Source: a virus
Virus record (IMG/VR): IMGVR_UViG_3300046656_000719
Coordinates: 1 to 63,939 of that record
DNA: 63,939 bases
Reading direction: 5' to 3' (one strand)
Positions 29,982 to 39,685 of the stretch are shown here, piece after piece (the first letter of the stretch is position 1; each line of letters begins with the position of its first letter). The notes under the pieces were generated by a model. The model ran no database searches. It saw only the letters and a list, made by a program, of their open reading frames with translations, and had not been told where the DNA came from. A program made the position numbers and the translations under genes.

Positions 29982-32900
29982 CAGAGCCGCTCCCGCAACT
30001 CCTTGATCCGCTCCGCTTTGCGCTGACGCAGCGCCTGCATGGTTTCAGCGGCTTCGGCGTAGGGCCGCTTGCCCAAGCGCGAGTCACGGCGCGCGTTGGA
30101 GATTTCGGTGTCGAACGCGCGCTTCGTGCGTTCTATTTCCAACTCGGTGCCCTTGCGCGATTCCTGCTCGTCGATGGCGGTGACGGGCGCGGCGAGGAGG
30201 CGGGTGTAGTGCGCGGCAGTGCTCGGCTCGTGACCCAGCAGGCCGGGCTTCGGCCCCATCAGGCGCTCGCCCGCCCACGTTGGGGTCATCGTGCCGACGG
30301 CCTTGCTGACGCGGTTGGTGAGCTTGGTGAACGCCGCGTCGGTGTCCTTGTCGAGCGGCTTGCCGGTGTAGGGGTCGTAGCCGAAGCCGGTCAGCATCAT
30401 GCTGACTGCGGGGTTGCCCGGCGTCAGCGCCGAGGGCCACGAGTGCCAGCCCATGAAGCCGTTGGGCTGCTCCTTGAATTCAATCGGCGTCGGGCTGAAC
30501 CAGCGCGCCGTGTCGAAATAGAGGTGCTTGCCGCCCCACTTCCCGAGGTAGGTCTCCTTGTAGGCACCGAACCACGTGGTGGAATCCTTCTTCTCCCGCG
30601 CGCGGCGCTTGCGGTCCTCATCGTCGTCTCCGCCCATGGCAGCCGACAGGGCAGTGCTGACCAGCGTGTAGGCTGCGGCAAGAGTGGCCAACTTCCACGG
30701 CTGGTTCTTGGCGATGCTGCCCATGACGCCCGCGAAGGCGTAGGGCCACGACAGGAACGGGAAAATGGTCTGGCGCAGCGCCTTCACCGCGCGTGAGTCG
30801 ATGTCGTAGTCGAGGAACGCCTTCTTGGCGTAGGTGCCCGCCTCGTCGACGCGCTGCTCGTGCGTCCACCCCGGCTCGGTGCGCTGCAGTTCGCCCATCT
30901 TGGAGATGAACGCCGCGAGGCGAAACATGTTGTCGGTCGTGGCGTAAATCTCGCTCATCACCTCGTCGATGCTCTTCCCCTTGCGCTTGGCGTACTGGAC
31001 CGCCTTCTGGGTGATGCTGTTCTGATAGCGCGTAAACTTCGCCAGATCGTTGAGGAAGCCAACGCCGCTTCCGCCCATCTCGGTCTGCTCGGCCATCGCG
31101 TCGTACATCATCTTCTTGATCTCGGTGACGGAGAAGTCCCCGAGGGTGGCACCGGACTTGTGGAACTCCGACATGACATCCAGTTCATCCGGGGAGAGCG
31201 ACCCCGGCGCTATCTTGTAGCGCCCGTAGAGCAGCAGCCCGCGCGTCACGGCGTTGTACGAAATGTTGTTCATGAACGCCAGCGTGAAATTCGACATGAT
31301 GTTCGTCGCGATGGTCGCCGGGTTGTACACCGTCTTCGATTTCTTGAACGCGGTGACGGCGTTGTTGTAGAACTGCCAGTTCAGCATCGGCTCGGCGGCC
31401 ATCGCGTCGTGGATGCGCGACCAGAGCGGCCCCTCGACGATTTTTCCGGCGAGGTCGCCGTAGGCCCGCGACAGCGGCACCTGCACCCAGTTGCCCGGCA
31501 TGCGCATGGCAGCGGTCATGCGCGCACTCTTCGCTTCCTGCGTGCTCGCCTGTATGACGTTCACCTCCAGCTTGTTGCGCGGCAGCCCGCGCGCGTGCAG
31601 GCGCTCGTTCAGGTGCTTCAGGAGCGCCGCGTCGTCGTCGAACACCACGCCCAGCGCCTTGCCTTTCTCGGCCATGTCCTTGGTGAGTTGGCGCGCGGCG
31701 ACCGAGTTGGCCATGAGGGAAACGGTATTCACGTAGGAGTGGGCAATGGCTTCCGCCGCCTTGCGCTCGGACGCCTCGTCTCCCGGCTTCGCTCCGGCGA
31801 GGAGCGCCTTCACGGTGGTGATCGGGCGCATGCGCTTCATCGGCTCGCCTGCCGCCTTGGTGCCCTTCTGGTCGGGTCCAATGTCGATGTACGGAGTGGT
31901 GAGATCCGGTGACTCCGAGGACGCCGACAGGTTGTCCTCGTGGATCATCTTCTGCAATTCCGGCTTGCCGTTGACGCCGGTTTTCCACACCGGGTAGTAC
32001 TTGCCGGTGCGCCGCGTCATGCTGGTCTCGATGATGGCCTGCACCACCGACAGCGGTTTGGCGGCGATCACCTTCTCGCCCTGTATGCCGAAGCCGGTCG
32101 AGAGCACCATGTCCGCCTGCACCGCCTGCGTCAGGCGCTCGGAGGGCAGCAGCCCGTCGAACTGGGCGCGCACCGCCGGAGAGGACTTCTGCAGCGCGTC
32201 CTCCAGCGCGTCCCGGGCGTCCTTGACCCACCGCTTGATGTAGGGCTCCAGCTTGCTCGGCTGCGCCGGGTCATCCATGTAGTCGAACGCTTCCATGATC
32301 TTCGCGGGCGGGGCGTCTGCGAGCCAGCGCCCGAACTCGTTCGCCACCGTGGTGGGGCCGTGGCGCTGCTTCTTGAAGGTCTGGACCAGCCGCTCCAGCG
32401 CGGGCGAGACGTTGAACGGCGCGTAGACGAGCCCGAGCTTGGAGGCAAGGTAGGGGCTGCGCGTCTGGATCTCGCGCTTGAACGCCCGGCCCATCTCGTC
32501 GATGGCGTTCATCAGCGTCGGGTTGGTCTTGCTGTAGAGGGGCCCCAGCGCCATGCGGAAGATGTCTTCCAGCCACGGCTTGGTGGGCGCGGTGGCGGTA
32601 TAGTCCTGATCGCGCTTGTTTATCGCGCCGCCGTTCGAAACGGCGGTCGCGTACATCGGAGGCTCGTTCTCCTGCGCCACCGTCCCGGTGTCGGAGAGCG
32701 CCTCGGCCTGCCCGCCGCGGCCAGCGTTGCGTTTCTCGGCGGCGTTGATGCGGTTCGACTCCTCCAACCGCGTGAAGTCCGGGGCGTCCTTGCGCATCAC
32801 GCCCAGTAGCTCGTTGTTGGCCATAAGCGCCGCGTCCAGCCACGAGGGCGCAACCCCGACCCGGCCCAACAGCGTGGTCGTGATCCAGTTCTTGAAGCGA

Positions 32901-35900
32901 TCCCACAGCGTGGTGCCCTTGTACTCGATGGAAGCCAAGTACTCCTGCAGTGCCGGGTCGGTCAGCGCCCACGCGAAGAACTCATCGCGGTCCTCGGTCG
33001 CCCGGAAGGCGTCCTTGAGGCTGCTGCTGATGGTTGGGTCTTGCTCCCAGTTGCTCGGCAGGCTGTCGCGGAACTCGATGAACACCTGCTCGAACTGTTC
33101 CAGCTTACGGGCCGCCGCGGGCTCGGGCGTGCCCATCATCTCGTCGCCCGCGCGCACCACCCCCAACGAAAGCGTGCGATAGCGCGCGGCGACGATGGCG
33201 TGGAGCGCCTCGTGCATCACGACTTCGTGGGAGAGCCCCTGCCTGCCCCCGGCGGTGTAGAGCGTCATCTGCGGCCTGCGGAAGAGGCGCACCTCGCCAT
33301 GCTTGCGCGGGGTCGAGACGTCGTCGATGCGCAGGATGATACCGGAGTCCGGCAGCAGCCCCGAGATCCTGCGGGCGAGCGCGCGTACTTCCTGCGGGCC
33401 GGAGGCGGCGATCATGTCGAGCGCCCGCTTGAGCGCCTCGGCACCGCCCGAGTTGGGGAGCCCGTTGCCGCGCAGCACGTTCTCCACATCGCGGGCGACC
33501 CGGCTCTTCATGATGAACGCGGGCACCGGCTTCGCGCGCCCCAGCACGATGCCCGGCTGCACCATGCGGCGCGCGGGCTGCTGCGCCAGCGCAGCCGCGA
33601 TGCCCATCAACGCGCGGGAGCCCGGGGGCTCCAGATCCGCCTCGGTGATGGGCTTCCCATCCGAGGTGGTCTCCGCGTAGAGCGGCGGCTCGGTCAGGTC
33701 TTCTTCGGCTCCGGCTTCACGGTTTTCACCTGCCCTTTCGCCTCCTCGATTGCGTCCTGTATCAGCGCGAGATCCTTCGGCGGCGCTTTGAACTGGCGCG
33801 CGAACTGCAGGCTCGTTCCCAACCAGATCAGCTGCTTGTGCGGGTCCGGCACGCTCTTCGCGAGCGCGGCCAGATACTCGTTCTTGGGCATTGGGTCGCT
33901 CCGTTCTCTGCCCCTCGCCCTTCAGCGAGCGCCCGAAGGGACGCACGCGGTCAGGATTTTCGAGGAGCGTATTGAAGTGGTCGAATATGTCACCGTTCTC
34001 ACCGAGCACATCGGTGAGCGCCTGCGTCCAGCCCGTTATCGCTTGCGGGTCCGTGGTGGCGATTTTGACGAACAACTGCTGCATCTTGGGGATGAAGTCG
34101 TTCGTGCTGTGATTGGGCGCATTCAGGTGCGTCGCCTCGTGCACGAGCGTGGAGATCATGCCCTCGGCTACGTCGTAGGGGTTCGACAGGTCGCCAAACT
34201 GCGGGTGCGCCGCCATCGGGTTCAGCATCATCGACTGGAACGGCACGTAGGAGAACATGCCGAACGTGGTCGAATTCGGGCTGTAGCTCAGCATGAGGCC
34301 CGTGGGCACATCCTGCAGGTCTTCGAAGGTGGGAATTTTATCGACGAGGAAGCTGCGCACCTGCTGCATCACCCCGCCAACATCGCGCAGGTATTTGCCG
34401 AACCGGTCGCCGAACTTCGCGGTGCCGTACTCGGTGGGCGACACCCACTCGCCCGCATCGTCTTGAACCTGCATCGACTCGTGGATCAGGATCTTGTCCG
34501 GGTCGAGGTTTTTCTGGTCGATCTTGAACTCCGACAGATCGGCGGGCTTGAACGCCACCATCTGCGCCTTGGTCAACTCGGGGATAACCTTGCCCGCGAC
34601 GTAGAGCTTGCCGTCGCGCACCTCGACCTTGGCCCCCTTGGGTATGTCGAGCCCCTGCGACTTCTGCTGCGTGGTGGGCGGGGGCGTCAGGCGCTGCTCT
34701 TCGGTGATGGTGCCCGCGGCATCCACGCTCTTCAGGTGACCGTAGCCTTCGAGGTCTTCGAGCAGCGTCTCGTGCCCGTACTTCTGCGCGACGAACTTGA
34801 GGAGCCGCGCCATGTCCTCCTTGGCCGCGGGAGAGAAATCCTGCCGGTTCTGCGCGAGCGGGTAGCCGGGCGACTGCGCCTTCACGGTCGGTTCGAGGTT
34901 GATGTAGACCTCGTAGGGTATGTTCTCGGCATAGAGATCCGTGCCCGGTATCTTGATATCGGCGTCGAACTGCCACACGCCGTTGGAGAGCACGTGCGCC
35001 TCGCGCACACCCGGGCGCTGCTCGCGCGAGATCATGACGCGCGCGGTGCCCCACGCCGAGAAATTCACCGTGGCGATGGGCACGAAATCGTCCGCCGGGA
35101 AGCTCTTCCCTATGGGAACCTCCTCACCAGCGTAGTCCACTCCGATGTTCTCGAAGAGCGGACTGTTGCGAATCGACTTGGGCGGGCGGTAGGTGCCGGG
35201 CATCTCGACGCTGACCATCTTGCCCTCGGAGTTCAGGTGCTTCTCCGGCAGCTTGATGATGACCGTCGTGCCGTTGGGGTCGTCGGTCTTGAACCGCTTG
35301 ATCTGCTCCGCGGGAAGCGATGGGCCCCCCGCCGCGGATTTCGCGATGTCCGCACCCGTGGTATCGACCACGATTTTGACCCCGTCGCGCACCGTCTCCA
35401 GATGCAGCGTTTGCGCAGCCGACATGAACTGCACCTTGGCCACACCGAAGCCACCCGAAGGCCGTGAGGTCTCCTTATGCGTGCCCGCCACTTTGAAGAA
35501 GGCGTCGCGCACCACCTCGAAGGTCATGCCAACGCCATCGTCCCTGACGGTGATGGTGCGGTCCAGATAGTCGATATCGACCTTGATCTTGCCCGATTCG
35601 ATATTGCCCTTCTCGATTGCGCCTTTCATCGCATCGGCAGCATTCTGGAACAACTCCTTCACCGCCACGTGCCCAGCCTTCTCCACGTTGCCGTACATGC
35701 TCTGCTGGAACATCGCCATCATGGCGGCCTGCTCCATGCCCATGCCGAGCGTCAGGTCTTGGCCGCCCGTGTCCTCCACATCCGCGTACTGGGGCGGCTC
35801 GGCGTGCTTCACCTCGGTCAGATCCCGTACGGTCAACCCGCTTTTGCCCTCGCCCTTCAGCACGACGCCGCCGCTGCGGGGCACCCCTGTGACCTCGTAC

Positions 35901-38900
35901 TCCTTCTTCTTGTAGATCACCTTGTCGCCCGCGGCGAAGATCCCGGCCGGGCGGGAAACTACCGGCGCAGCAGGAGCCGCAGCAGCGACAGGAGCAGCAG
36001 GGGGCTTAGCAGCAGCACCACGAACACGACGAGTTGGAGCAGCCGCAGTAGCAGGCGCGACGGGCGCGGGCGCAGGGGCGACGGTGGTGGGTGGCGCATG
36101 GTCCGAGGCTTCGGAGAGGAGATCGGTCGCGTAATTGGCGATCTCGGTGGCGAGCGAGCCCTTGTAGGGCGCGCCCTCGCGCGGGTTGCCCCCGAGCATG
36201 ACATGCAGCACGTTCTTGACGCTGTCCCAGAAGGCGGAAAGCTCGTGGGTGAGCGCCGTCTTCTTCGCCGGGGCCATGTCGGACTCGGCAATCTGGGCGA
36301 GCGCGTCACCGAAGCCGCGGTGTGTCAGCGCGTAGGAGACGAGTTCACCGACTTGATTCGTCGTGACTTTCGTACCGCGGACCCGCTGGCCACCTTCCTT
36401 GCCGCCCTTGGTGTCCTTGATGGCCGCCAGCACGGCAGCGAAGTCGCCCCCGACGTCCTTCGCAGTGTAGGTGCCGTCCAGTAACCGGTCAGCGATCAGG
36501 GCGAGCTTCACCACCGCTTGGTGATCGGGGTGGGTGTTGATGTACCACTGCAGCGCCGCGTGCAGCGCCTCGTGCATGACCGTCTCGGGCGTGGCACCGA
36601 CCTCTTTCCCGCCGACCAGCTTCTTCCCGACCTTGGTCCCGCCGACCGTCTCCGGGTGCGGGAGGTAAATCGTCTGGGTGCCCGCGTGGTAGAAGCCGTG
36701 CACCGTCTTCCCGGTCATGTCCTTGCCGGGGTTCAACTTTTCGCTGATCTCGCGCAACTCGGCCTGCGTGCCGAACTGGACCTTGGGCACCTTGTCGCCC
36801 TGCTTGGAGAACACCCGGTGGAGCGCGCCAGCGAGGAGCTTCTCCATGCCGGTACCGTGCTGCATCGTACGCGCCAAGATCCCTTGAATGCCGTAGTAGG
36901 TCTCGCCCCGGCCGAACAGAGTGTGGCCCTTCACCGCGGCCCGGTAGAGCGGCTCCTCGGTCACCTTGCCCTTCATGCGCCGCCGGGCTTCCAAGGAGGC
37001 GCGCGTGGTGCGCCCGCGAATGACGCCCAGCCGGGGGCTGCCACCGAAGGCACCGTCCTTGAACATGGCCCACGGCACGCTGAAATTCACATCCGCGGAG
37101 GTCTCGCGTTTTGCCTGTTCTTCTTCCTTGGTCAAAGGCTTGAGGTGGATTGCCTTCGCCCGCGCAGCGATGCTGTCGACCGTCTTTTCGCCAACCTCGG
37201 ACTCCAGCTGCAACAGGGTCGCCTGCAGTTCGCTCCGCAGATCGCGCAACTCCCCAGACACCACATCGACCACCGGCTGCCCCGCGTTGGGGTTGCCCGT
37301 CTTGCCGGACTTGAACAACCGGGTGAGCAAGCCCTTCTTGGACGGGCCGAGGTTCTCCTGCAACCCGGGGGGTACTGCGACCCTCTGCTGCTCCCCCTTC
37401 TTCCCCTTCAACTCGGTGTTCTTGACGCCGGGGATAATCGCGCCTTCCTTGGCGGCTATCTCCTTGTACAAATCCTGCACGCGCCGAGTCAGATCCCCGA
37501 TGCTCTGGATGCGCGCGGCCTGCGCGGGCTCCAGCTTCACCCGCTGGCCCTTCTCGTTGCGGATGTCCACCTTGGCACCACGACCCAGCGCAAAGCGCGC
37601 CAGAGCCCGCGTAATGCGCGCAGGCAGCGAGATCCTCCCCTTGGTCTCCCCAACGTGCGAGGCGACCGCTGCGTTCATCGTGGCGTCTTTAACCGCGTTC
37701 TTTTCGGTCTCGGCTTCCTCCGCCACATCCGCAGCCGAGGGGGGCAGGTTGCGGATCTCGCGCGCCCCCTTGGTGGAGACCGGGCTCACGTAGCCGTCCT
37801 TCTCCATGCGGTCGACCAGCGCCTTGGCCGCGGCATAGCCGATCTTCAGCCCCTTCTGGACGTCGCCTATCTTGGCCGTCCCGGCCGCGCGCACGATCTC
37901 GATGGCCTGCTCGTAGGGGTCGGTGGGGGCTACCGTCCCCGGCTGCTGCTCCCCTTGAACCCCTGCACCTTGGGCAGGAACGGCTTGTTTCTTTTCGGGG
38001 GTGACCGCCCCGACTCCGGCTTCAGCCCCGGAAACTTGCCCGGTCCCTTGGCTCCCCGTACGTACGGCTTCACCGCCACGACCTTTGCCATAAGCGTTCT
38101 CCTGTATTGCTGCGTTGAGACGACGTTGAATCTCGATGTGCGAGGTGCGGCTGGTGATCCCGTTCACGAGCGTCTCGTGCTGCTCGGGGGTGATGTGCCC
38201 CTGAGCCGCGGCGGACCCCACTGCGATCAGCGCCTCGTGCTTGTTGCGGAAGATGGAGTCCGTGTCGGCCGCGGCGGCAGCGGGGGCTGCTGGCTCCGCG
38301 GCCCTGCGGCCGGGCTGCGTCTCGACCTGCCGCATCCCGGTACCGGCGAGGATCTGTCGCGACTCCATCCGCGCCGGGTCCGTCTCGACCTGCTGCATCC
38401 CGCTGTCGGCGAGAGCCTGCTCCACCGGGGACAGCCGCGGTGCGACGGGCGTGGGTTGCTCCGACGCGAGGTCCGCAGGGGGTGTCCACACGTTCTGGGC
38501 AGCCGGGGACATGAGCCCGCCCCCGCCGCCGAGGAGAGCCGCTTGCCCCCCGGTGCCCGGCCCCGGTGCTGCAGGCGGCATGCCGGTGGGAGCGGGGCTG
38601 AGCAGCGCCGCGGGCGCGCCGGGCTGCGCCATCGGCGGCTGGCCCGTGGGCAGCGCAGGTGGCCCCATGAAGCTCGGGTCGACCGGCTGCTCCGCCATGT
38701 ATTGATTGACGTCCCGGGTCTCCATCGCACCGAGGAGGTCGGTCGGCCTGCTGGGGTCGATGTAGGGCGCAAGCACAGTGCGCACATCGGCGTGCTTCAG
38801 GCCGCGCCGGGCCGCGTGCGGGATGCCGATAGTGCCGCCCAGCGCGCCCACGACGCCGCCGAACGCGGTCTCCTCTATGTTCGCCCGCGTGGTGGGGTCG

Positions 38901-39682
38901 CGGTAGCCGGACAACTGCTCAACGGGATTCTGCGCGAGTTCCTCCAACCCCTCGCCGCCCACCGTCTTTCCGGCCTCTTTCAACGCCGTGCGCACCGGCG
39001 TCGCACCGAACGCGCGGACCGCGTCGCGCTCGGTCTCGCGCGCGGCCGCTGCTATCTCCCCTTTGGTGGCACCGAGCTTGAGCAGTTTCTGCAGGCCGAA
39101 CCGGTTCTCCATCCAGCCCACGATCCCCGAGCCAGCCCCGGCAACGAGCGGGTCGTACCACTCGTCGCTTCCGCTCTTTCTCTGGTCCTCCCGTATGCCC
39201 GCGTAGGAAGGAAGACCAGCCAGCACCGTCTGTCCCGCCGCCCCCTGCAGCGCCGCCCCGGTGCGCAGCGCGCCCGCCAGCTTCAGCCCGCCCCCAGCAA
39301 GCCCACCCGCGGCCTGCTGACCAACAAAGCTCACCGCAGTGCCGATGCCCAAGCCCAGCGCAGCCGTGGGGTAATTGGCGACGTCGTCCAGCGAGTTGAT
39401 GGCCGAGGGGTTGCGCTCGATCACGCCCTTCGCGTGACGCTGGATGAAGTTGTCCTTCCAGCCCAGATCGGAGGCAATCTCGCCAACCGAAAGCTCGGTC
39501 TGGCCGAGGCCACGCGGGATCGCGTTGCTGAACTCGCGCGAGAACGAGGGGGCCTCGATGCCGAAATAAGTACCGATCTCCTCGGGGTCTATCTTGTTAG
39601 TCTTCGCCAGACTCTCGACGATGGCCCAGTCGCCCGTCCCCTTCGGGAAGAGCGACCGATATTTGTCGAAGGGATCGTTCAC
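29981..39682 (-). CDS. Giant polyvalent virion protein (GHKL ATPase, metallopeptidases)
   Basis: 3233 residues from GTG at 39682. In order: an N-terminal part with hydrophobic, Gly/Ala-rich segments (about 105-145, 270-300) typical of injected internal virion proteins; Pro-rich linkers; an FtsK-gamma-like winged helix (about 586-640); HExxH peptidase motif MHEALHA (about 1036); an SH3-like piece; a GHKL ATPase with ELFQNAADA (about 1341), RDDGVGM (about 1376) and GGFGVAK (about 1406); a second HExxH (VHEATHLN, about 1846); a third (MHEALHAIV, about 2155); and a long C-terminal region ending in FPFLSWPYAF (about 2970) and a charged tail, as in 'large polyvalent protein' modules. It is probably ejected into the host with the DNA to counter defences or reshape host proteins. 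A small out-of-frame gene lies within (33694-33891). Confidence 0.85.
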   Translation of the reverse strand: MNDPFDKYRSLFPKGTGDWAIVESLAKTNKIDPEEIGTYFGIEAPSFSREFSNAIPRGLGQTELSVGEIASDLGWKDNFIQRHAKGVIERNPSAINSLDDVANYPTAALGLGIGTAVSFVGQQAAGGLAGGGLKLAGALRTGAALQGAAGQTVLAGLPSYAGIREDQRKSGSDEWYDPLVAGAGSGIVGWMENRFGLQKLLKLGATKGEIAAAARETERDAVRAFGATPVRTALKEAGKTVGGEGLEELAQNPVEQLSGYRDPTTRANIEETAFGGVVGALGGTIGIPHAARRGLKHADVRTVLAPYIDPSRPTDLLGAMETRDVNQYMAEQPVDPSFMGPPALPTGQPPMAQPGAPAALLSPAPTGMPPAAPGPGTGGQAALLGGGGGLMSPAAQNVWTPPADLASEQPTPVAPRLSPVEQALADSGMQQVETDPARMESRQILAGTGMRQVETQPGRRAAEPAAPAAAAADTDSIFRNKHEALIAVGSAAAQGHITPEQHETLVNGITSRTSHIEIQRRLNAAIQENAYGKGRGGEAVRTGSQGTGQVSGAEAGVGAVTPEKKQAVPAQGAGVQGEQQPGTVAPTDPYEQAIEIVRAAGTAKIGDVQKGLKIGYAAAKALVDRMEKDGYVSPVSTKGAREIRNLPPSAADVAEEAETEKNAVKDATMNAAVASHVGETKGRISLPARITRALARFALGRGAKVDIRNEKGQRVKLEPAQAARIQSIGDLTRRVQDLYKEIAAKEGAIIPGVKNTELKGKKGEQQRVAVPPGLQENLGPSKKGLLTRLFKSGKTGNPNAGQPVVDVVSGELRDLRSELQATLLQLESEVGEKTVDSIAARAKAIHLKPLTKEEEQAKRETSADVNFSVPWAMFKDGAFGGSPRLGVIRGRTTRASLEARRRMKGKVTEEPLYRAAVKGHTLFGRGETYYGIQGILARTMQHGTGMEKLLAGALHRVFSKQGDKVPKVQFGTQAELREISEKLNPGKDMTGKTVHGFYHAGTQTIYLPHPETVGGTKVGKKLVGGKEVGATPETVMHEALHAALQWYINTHPDHQAVVKLALIADRLLDGTYTAKDVGGDFAAVLAAIKDTKGGKEGGQRVRGTKVTTNQVGELVSYALTHRGFGDALAQIAESDMAPAKKTALTHELSAFWDSVKNVLHVMLGGNPREGAPYKGSLATEIANYATDLLSEASDHAPPTTVAPAPAPVAPATAAAPTRRVRGAAAKPPAAPVAAAAPAAPVVSRPAGIFAAGDKVIYKKKEYEVTGVPRSGGVVLKGEGKSGLTVRDLTEVKHAEPPQYADVEDTGGQDLTLGMGMEQAAMMAMFQQSMYGNVEKAGHVAVKELFQNAADAMKGAIEKGNIESGKIKVDIDYLDRTITVRDDGVGMTFEVVRDAFFKVAGTHKETSRPSGGFGVAKVQFMSAAQTLHLETVRDGVKIVVDTTGADIAKSAAGGPSLPAEQIKRFKTDDPNGTTVIIKLPEKHLNSEGKMVSVEMPGTYRPPKSIRNSPLFENIGVDYAGEEVPIGKSFPADDFVPIATVNFSAWGTARVMISREQRPGVREAHVLSNGVWQFDADIKIPGTDLYAENIPYEVYINLEPTVKAQSPGYPLAQNRQDFSPAAKEDMARLLKFVAQKYGHETLLEDLEGYGHLKSVDAAGTITEEQRLTPPPTTQQKSQGLDIPKGAKVEVRDGKLYVAGKVIPELTKAQMVAFKPADLSEFKIDQKNLDPDKILIHESMQVQDDAGEWVSPTEYGTAKFGDRFGKYLRDVGGVMQQVRSFLVDKIPTFEDLQDVPTGLMLSYSPNSTTFGMFSYVPFQSMMLNPMAAHPQFGDLSNPYDVAEGMISTLVHEATHLNAPNHSTNDFIPKMQQLFVKIATTDPQAITGWTQALTDVLGENGDIFDHFNTLLENPDRVRPFGRSLKGEGQRTERPNAQERVSGRAREERAGPAQAADLVGNEPAVRAPVQSAAEGSRADTGRNRGGERAGENREAGAEEDLTEPPLYAETTSDGKPITEADLEPPGSRALMGIAAALAQQPARRMVQPGIVLGRAKPVPAFIMKSRVARDVENVLRGNGLPNSGGAEALKRALDMIAASGPQEVRALARRISGLLPDSGIILRIDDVSTPRKHGEVRLFRRPQMTLYTAGGRQGLSHEVVMHEALHAIVAARYRTLSLGVVRAGDEMMGTPEPAAARKLEQFEQVFIEFRDSLPSNWEQDPTISSSLKDAFRATEDRDEFFAWALTDPALQEYLASIEYKGTTLWDRFKNWITTTLLGRVGVAPSWLDAALMANNELLGVMRKDAPDFTRLEESNRINAAEKRNAGRGGQAEALSDTGTVAQENEPPMYATAVSNGGAINKRDQDYTATAPTKPWLEDIFRMALGPLYSKTNPTLMNAIDEMGRAFKREIQTRSPYLASKLGLVYAPFNVSPALERLVQTFKKQRHGPTTVANEFGRWLADAPPAKIMEAFDYMDDPAQPSKLEPYIKRWVKDARDALEDALQKSSPAVRAQFDGLLPSERLTQAVQADMVLSTGFGIQGEKVIAAKPLSVVQAIIETSMTRRTGKYYPVWKTGVNGKPELQKMIHEDNLSASSESPDLTTPYIDIGPDQKGTKAAGEPMKRMRPITTVKALLAGAKPGDEASERKAAEAIAHSYVNTVSLMANSVAARQLTKDMAEKGKALGVVFDDDAALLKHLNERLHARGLPRNKLEVNVIQASTQEAKSARMTAAMRMPGNWVQVPLSRAYGDLAGKIVEGPLWSRIHDAMAAEPMLNWQFYNNAVTAFKKSKTVYNPATIATNIMSNFTLAFMNNISYNAVTRGLLLYGRYKIAPGSLSPDELDVMSEFHKSGATLGDFSVTEIKKMMYDAMAEQTEMGGSGVGFLNDLAKFTRYQNSITQKAVQYAKRKGKSIDEVMSEIYATTDNMFRLAAFISKMGELQRTEPGWTHEQRVDEAGTYAKKAFLDYDIDSRAVKALRQTIFPFLSWPYAFAGVMGSIAKNQPWKLATLAAAYTLVSTALSAAMGGDDDEDRKRRAREKKDSTTWFGAYKETYLGKWGGKHLYFDTARWFSPTPIEFKEQPNGFMGWHSWPSALTPGNPAVSMMLTGFGYDPYTGKPLDKDTDAAFTKLTNRVSKAVGTMTPTWAGERLMGPKPGLLGHEPSTAAHYTRLLAAPVTAIDEQESRKGTELEIERTKRAFDTEISNARRDSRLGKRPYAEAAETMQALRQRKAERIKELRERL
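33694..33891 (-). CDS. Nested small gene inside the giant gene
   Basis: 65 residues in a different frame of the giant gene, with GGAG seven bases upstream of its ATG. The sequence (LAKSVPDPHKQLIWLGTSLQ, then QFKAPPKDLALIQDAIEEA) reads like a folded helical protein with normal codon choice, whereas the giant frame here (residues about 1931-1996) is a low-quality R/A/G/E-rich stretch. Either a genuine nested gene, or the remains of a gene boundary now fused. Confidence 0.5.
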   Translation of the reverse strand: MPKNEYLAALAKSVPDPHKQLIWLGTSLQFARQFKAPPKDLALIQDAIEEAKGQVKTVKPEPKKT

Positions 39683-39685
39683 GAT

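Noticed and set aside
33041-35467. Plus-strand open frame (about 800 codons) opposite the giant gene
   Set aside because: R/H/L-rich shadow frame; it does not fit the late-arm direction.
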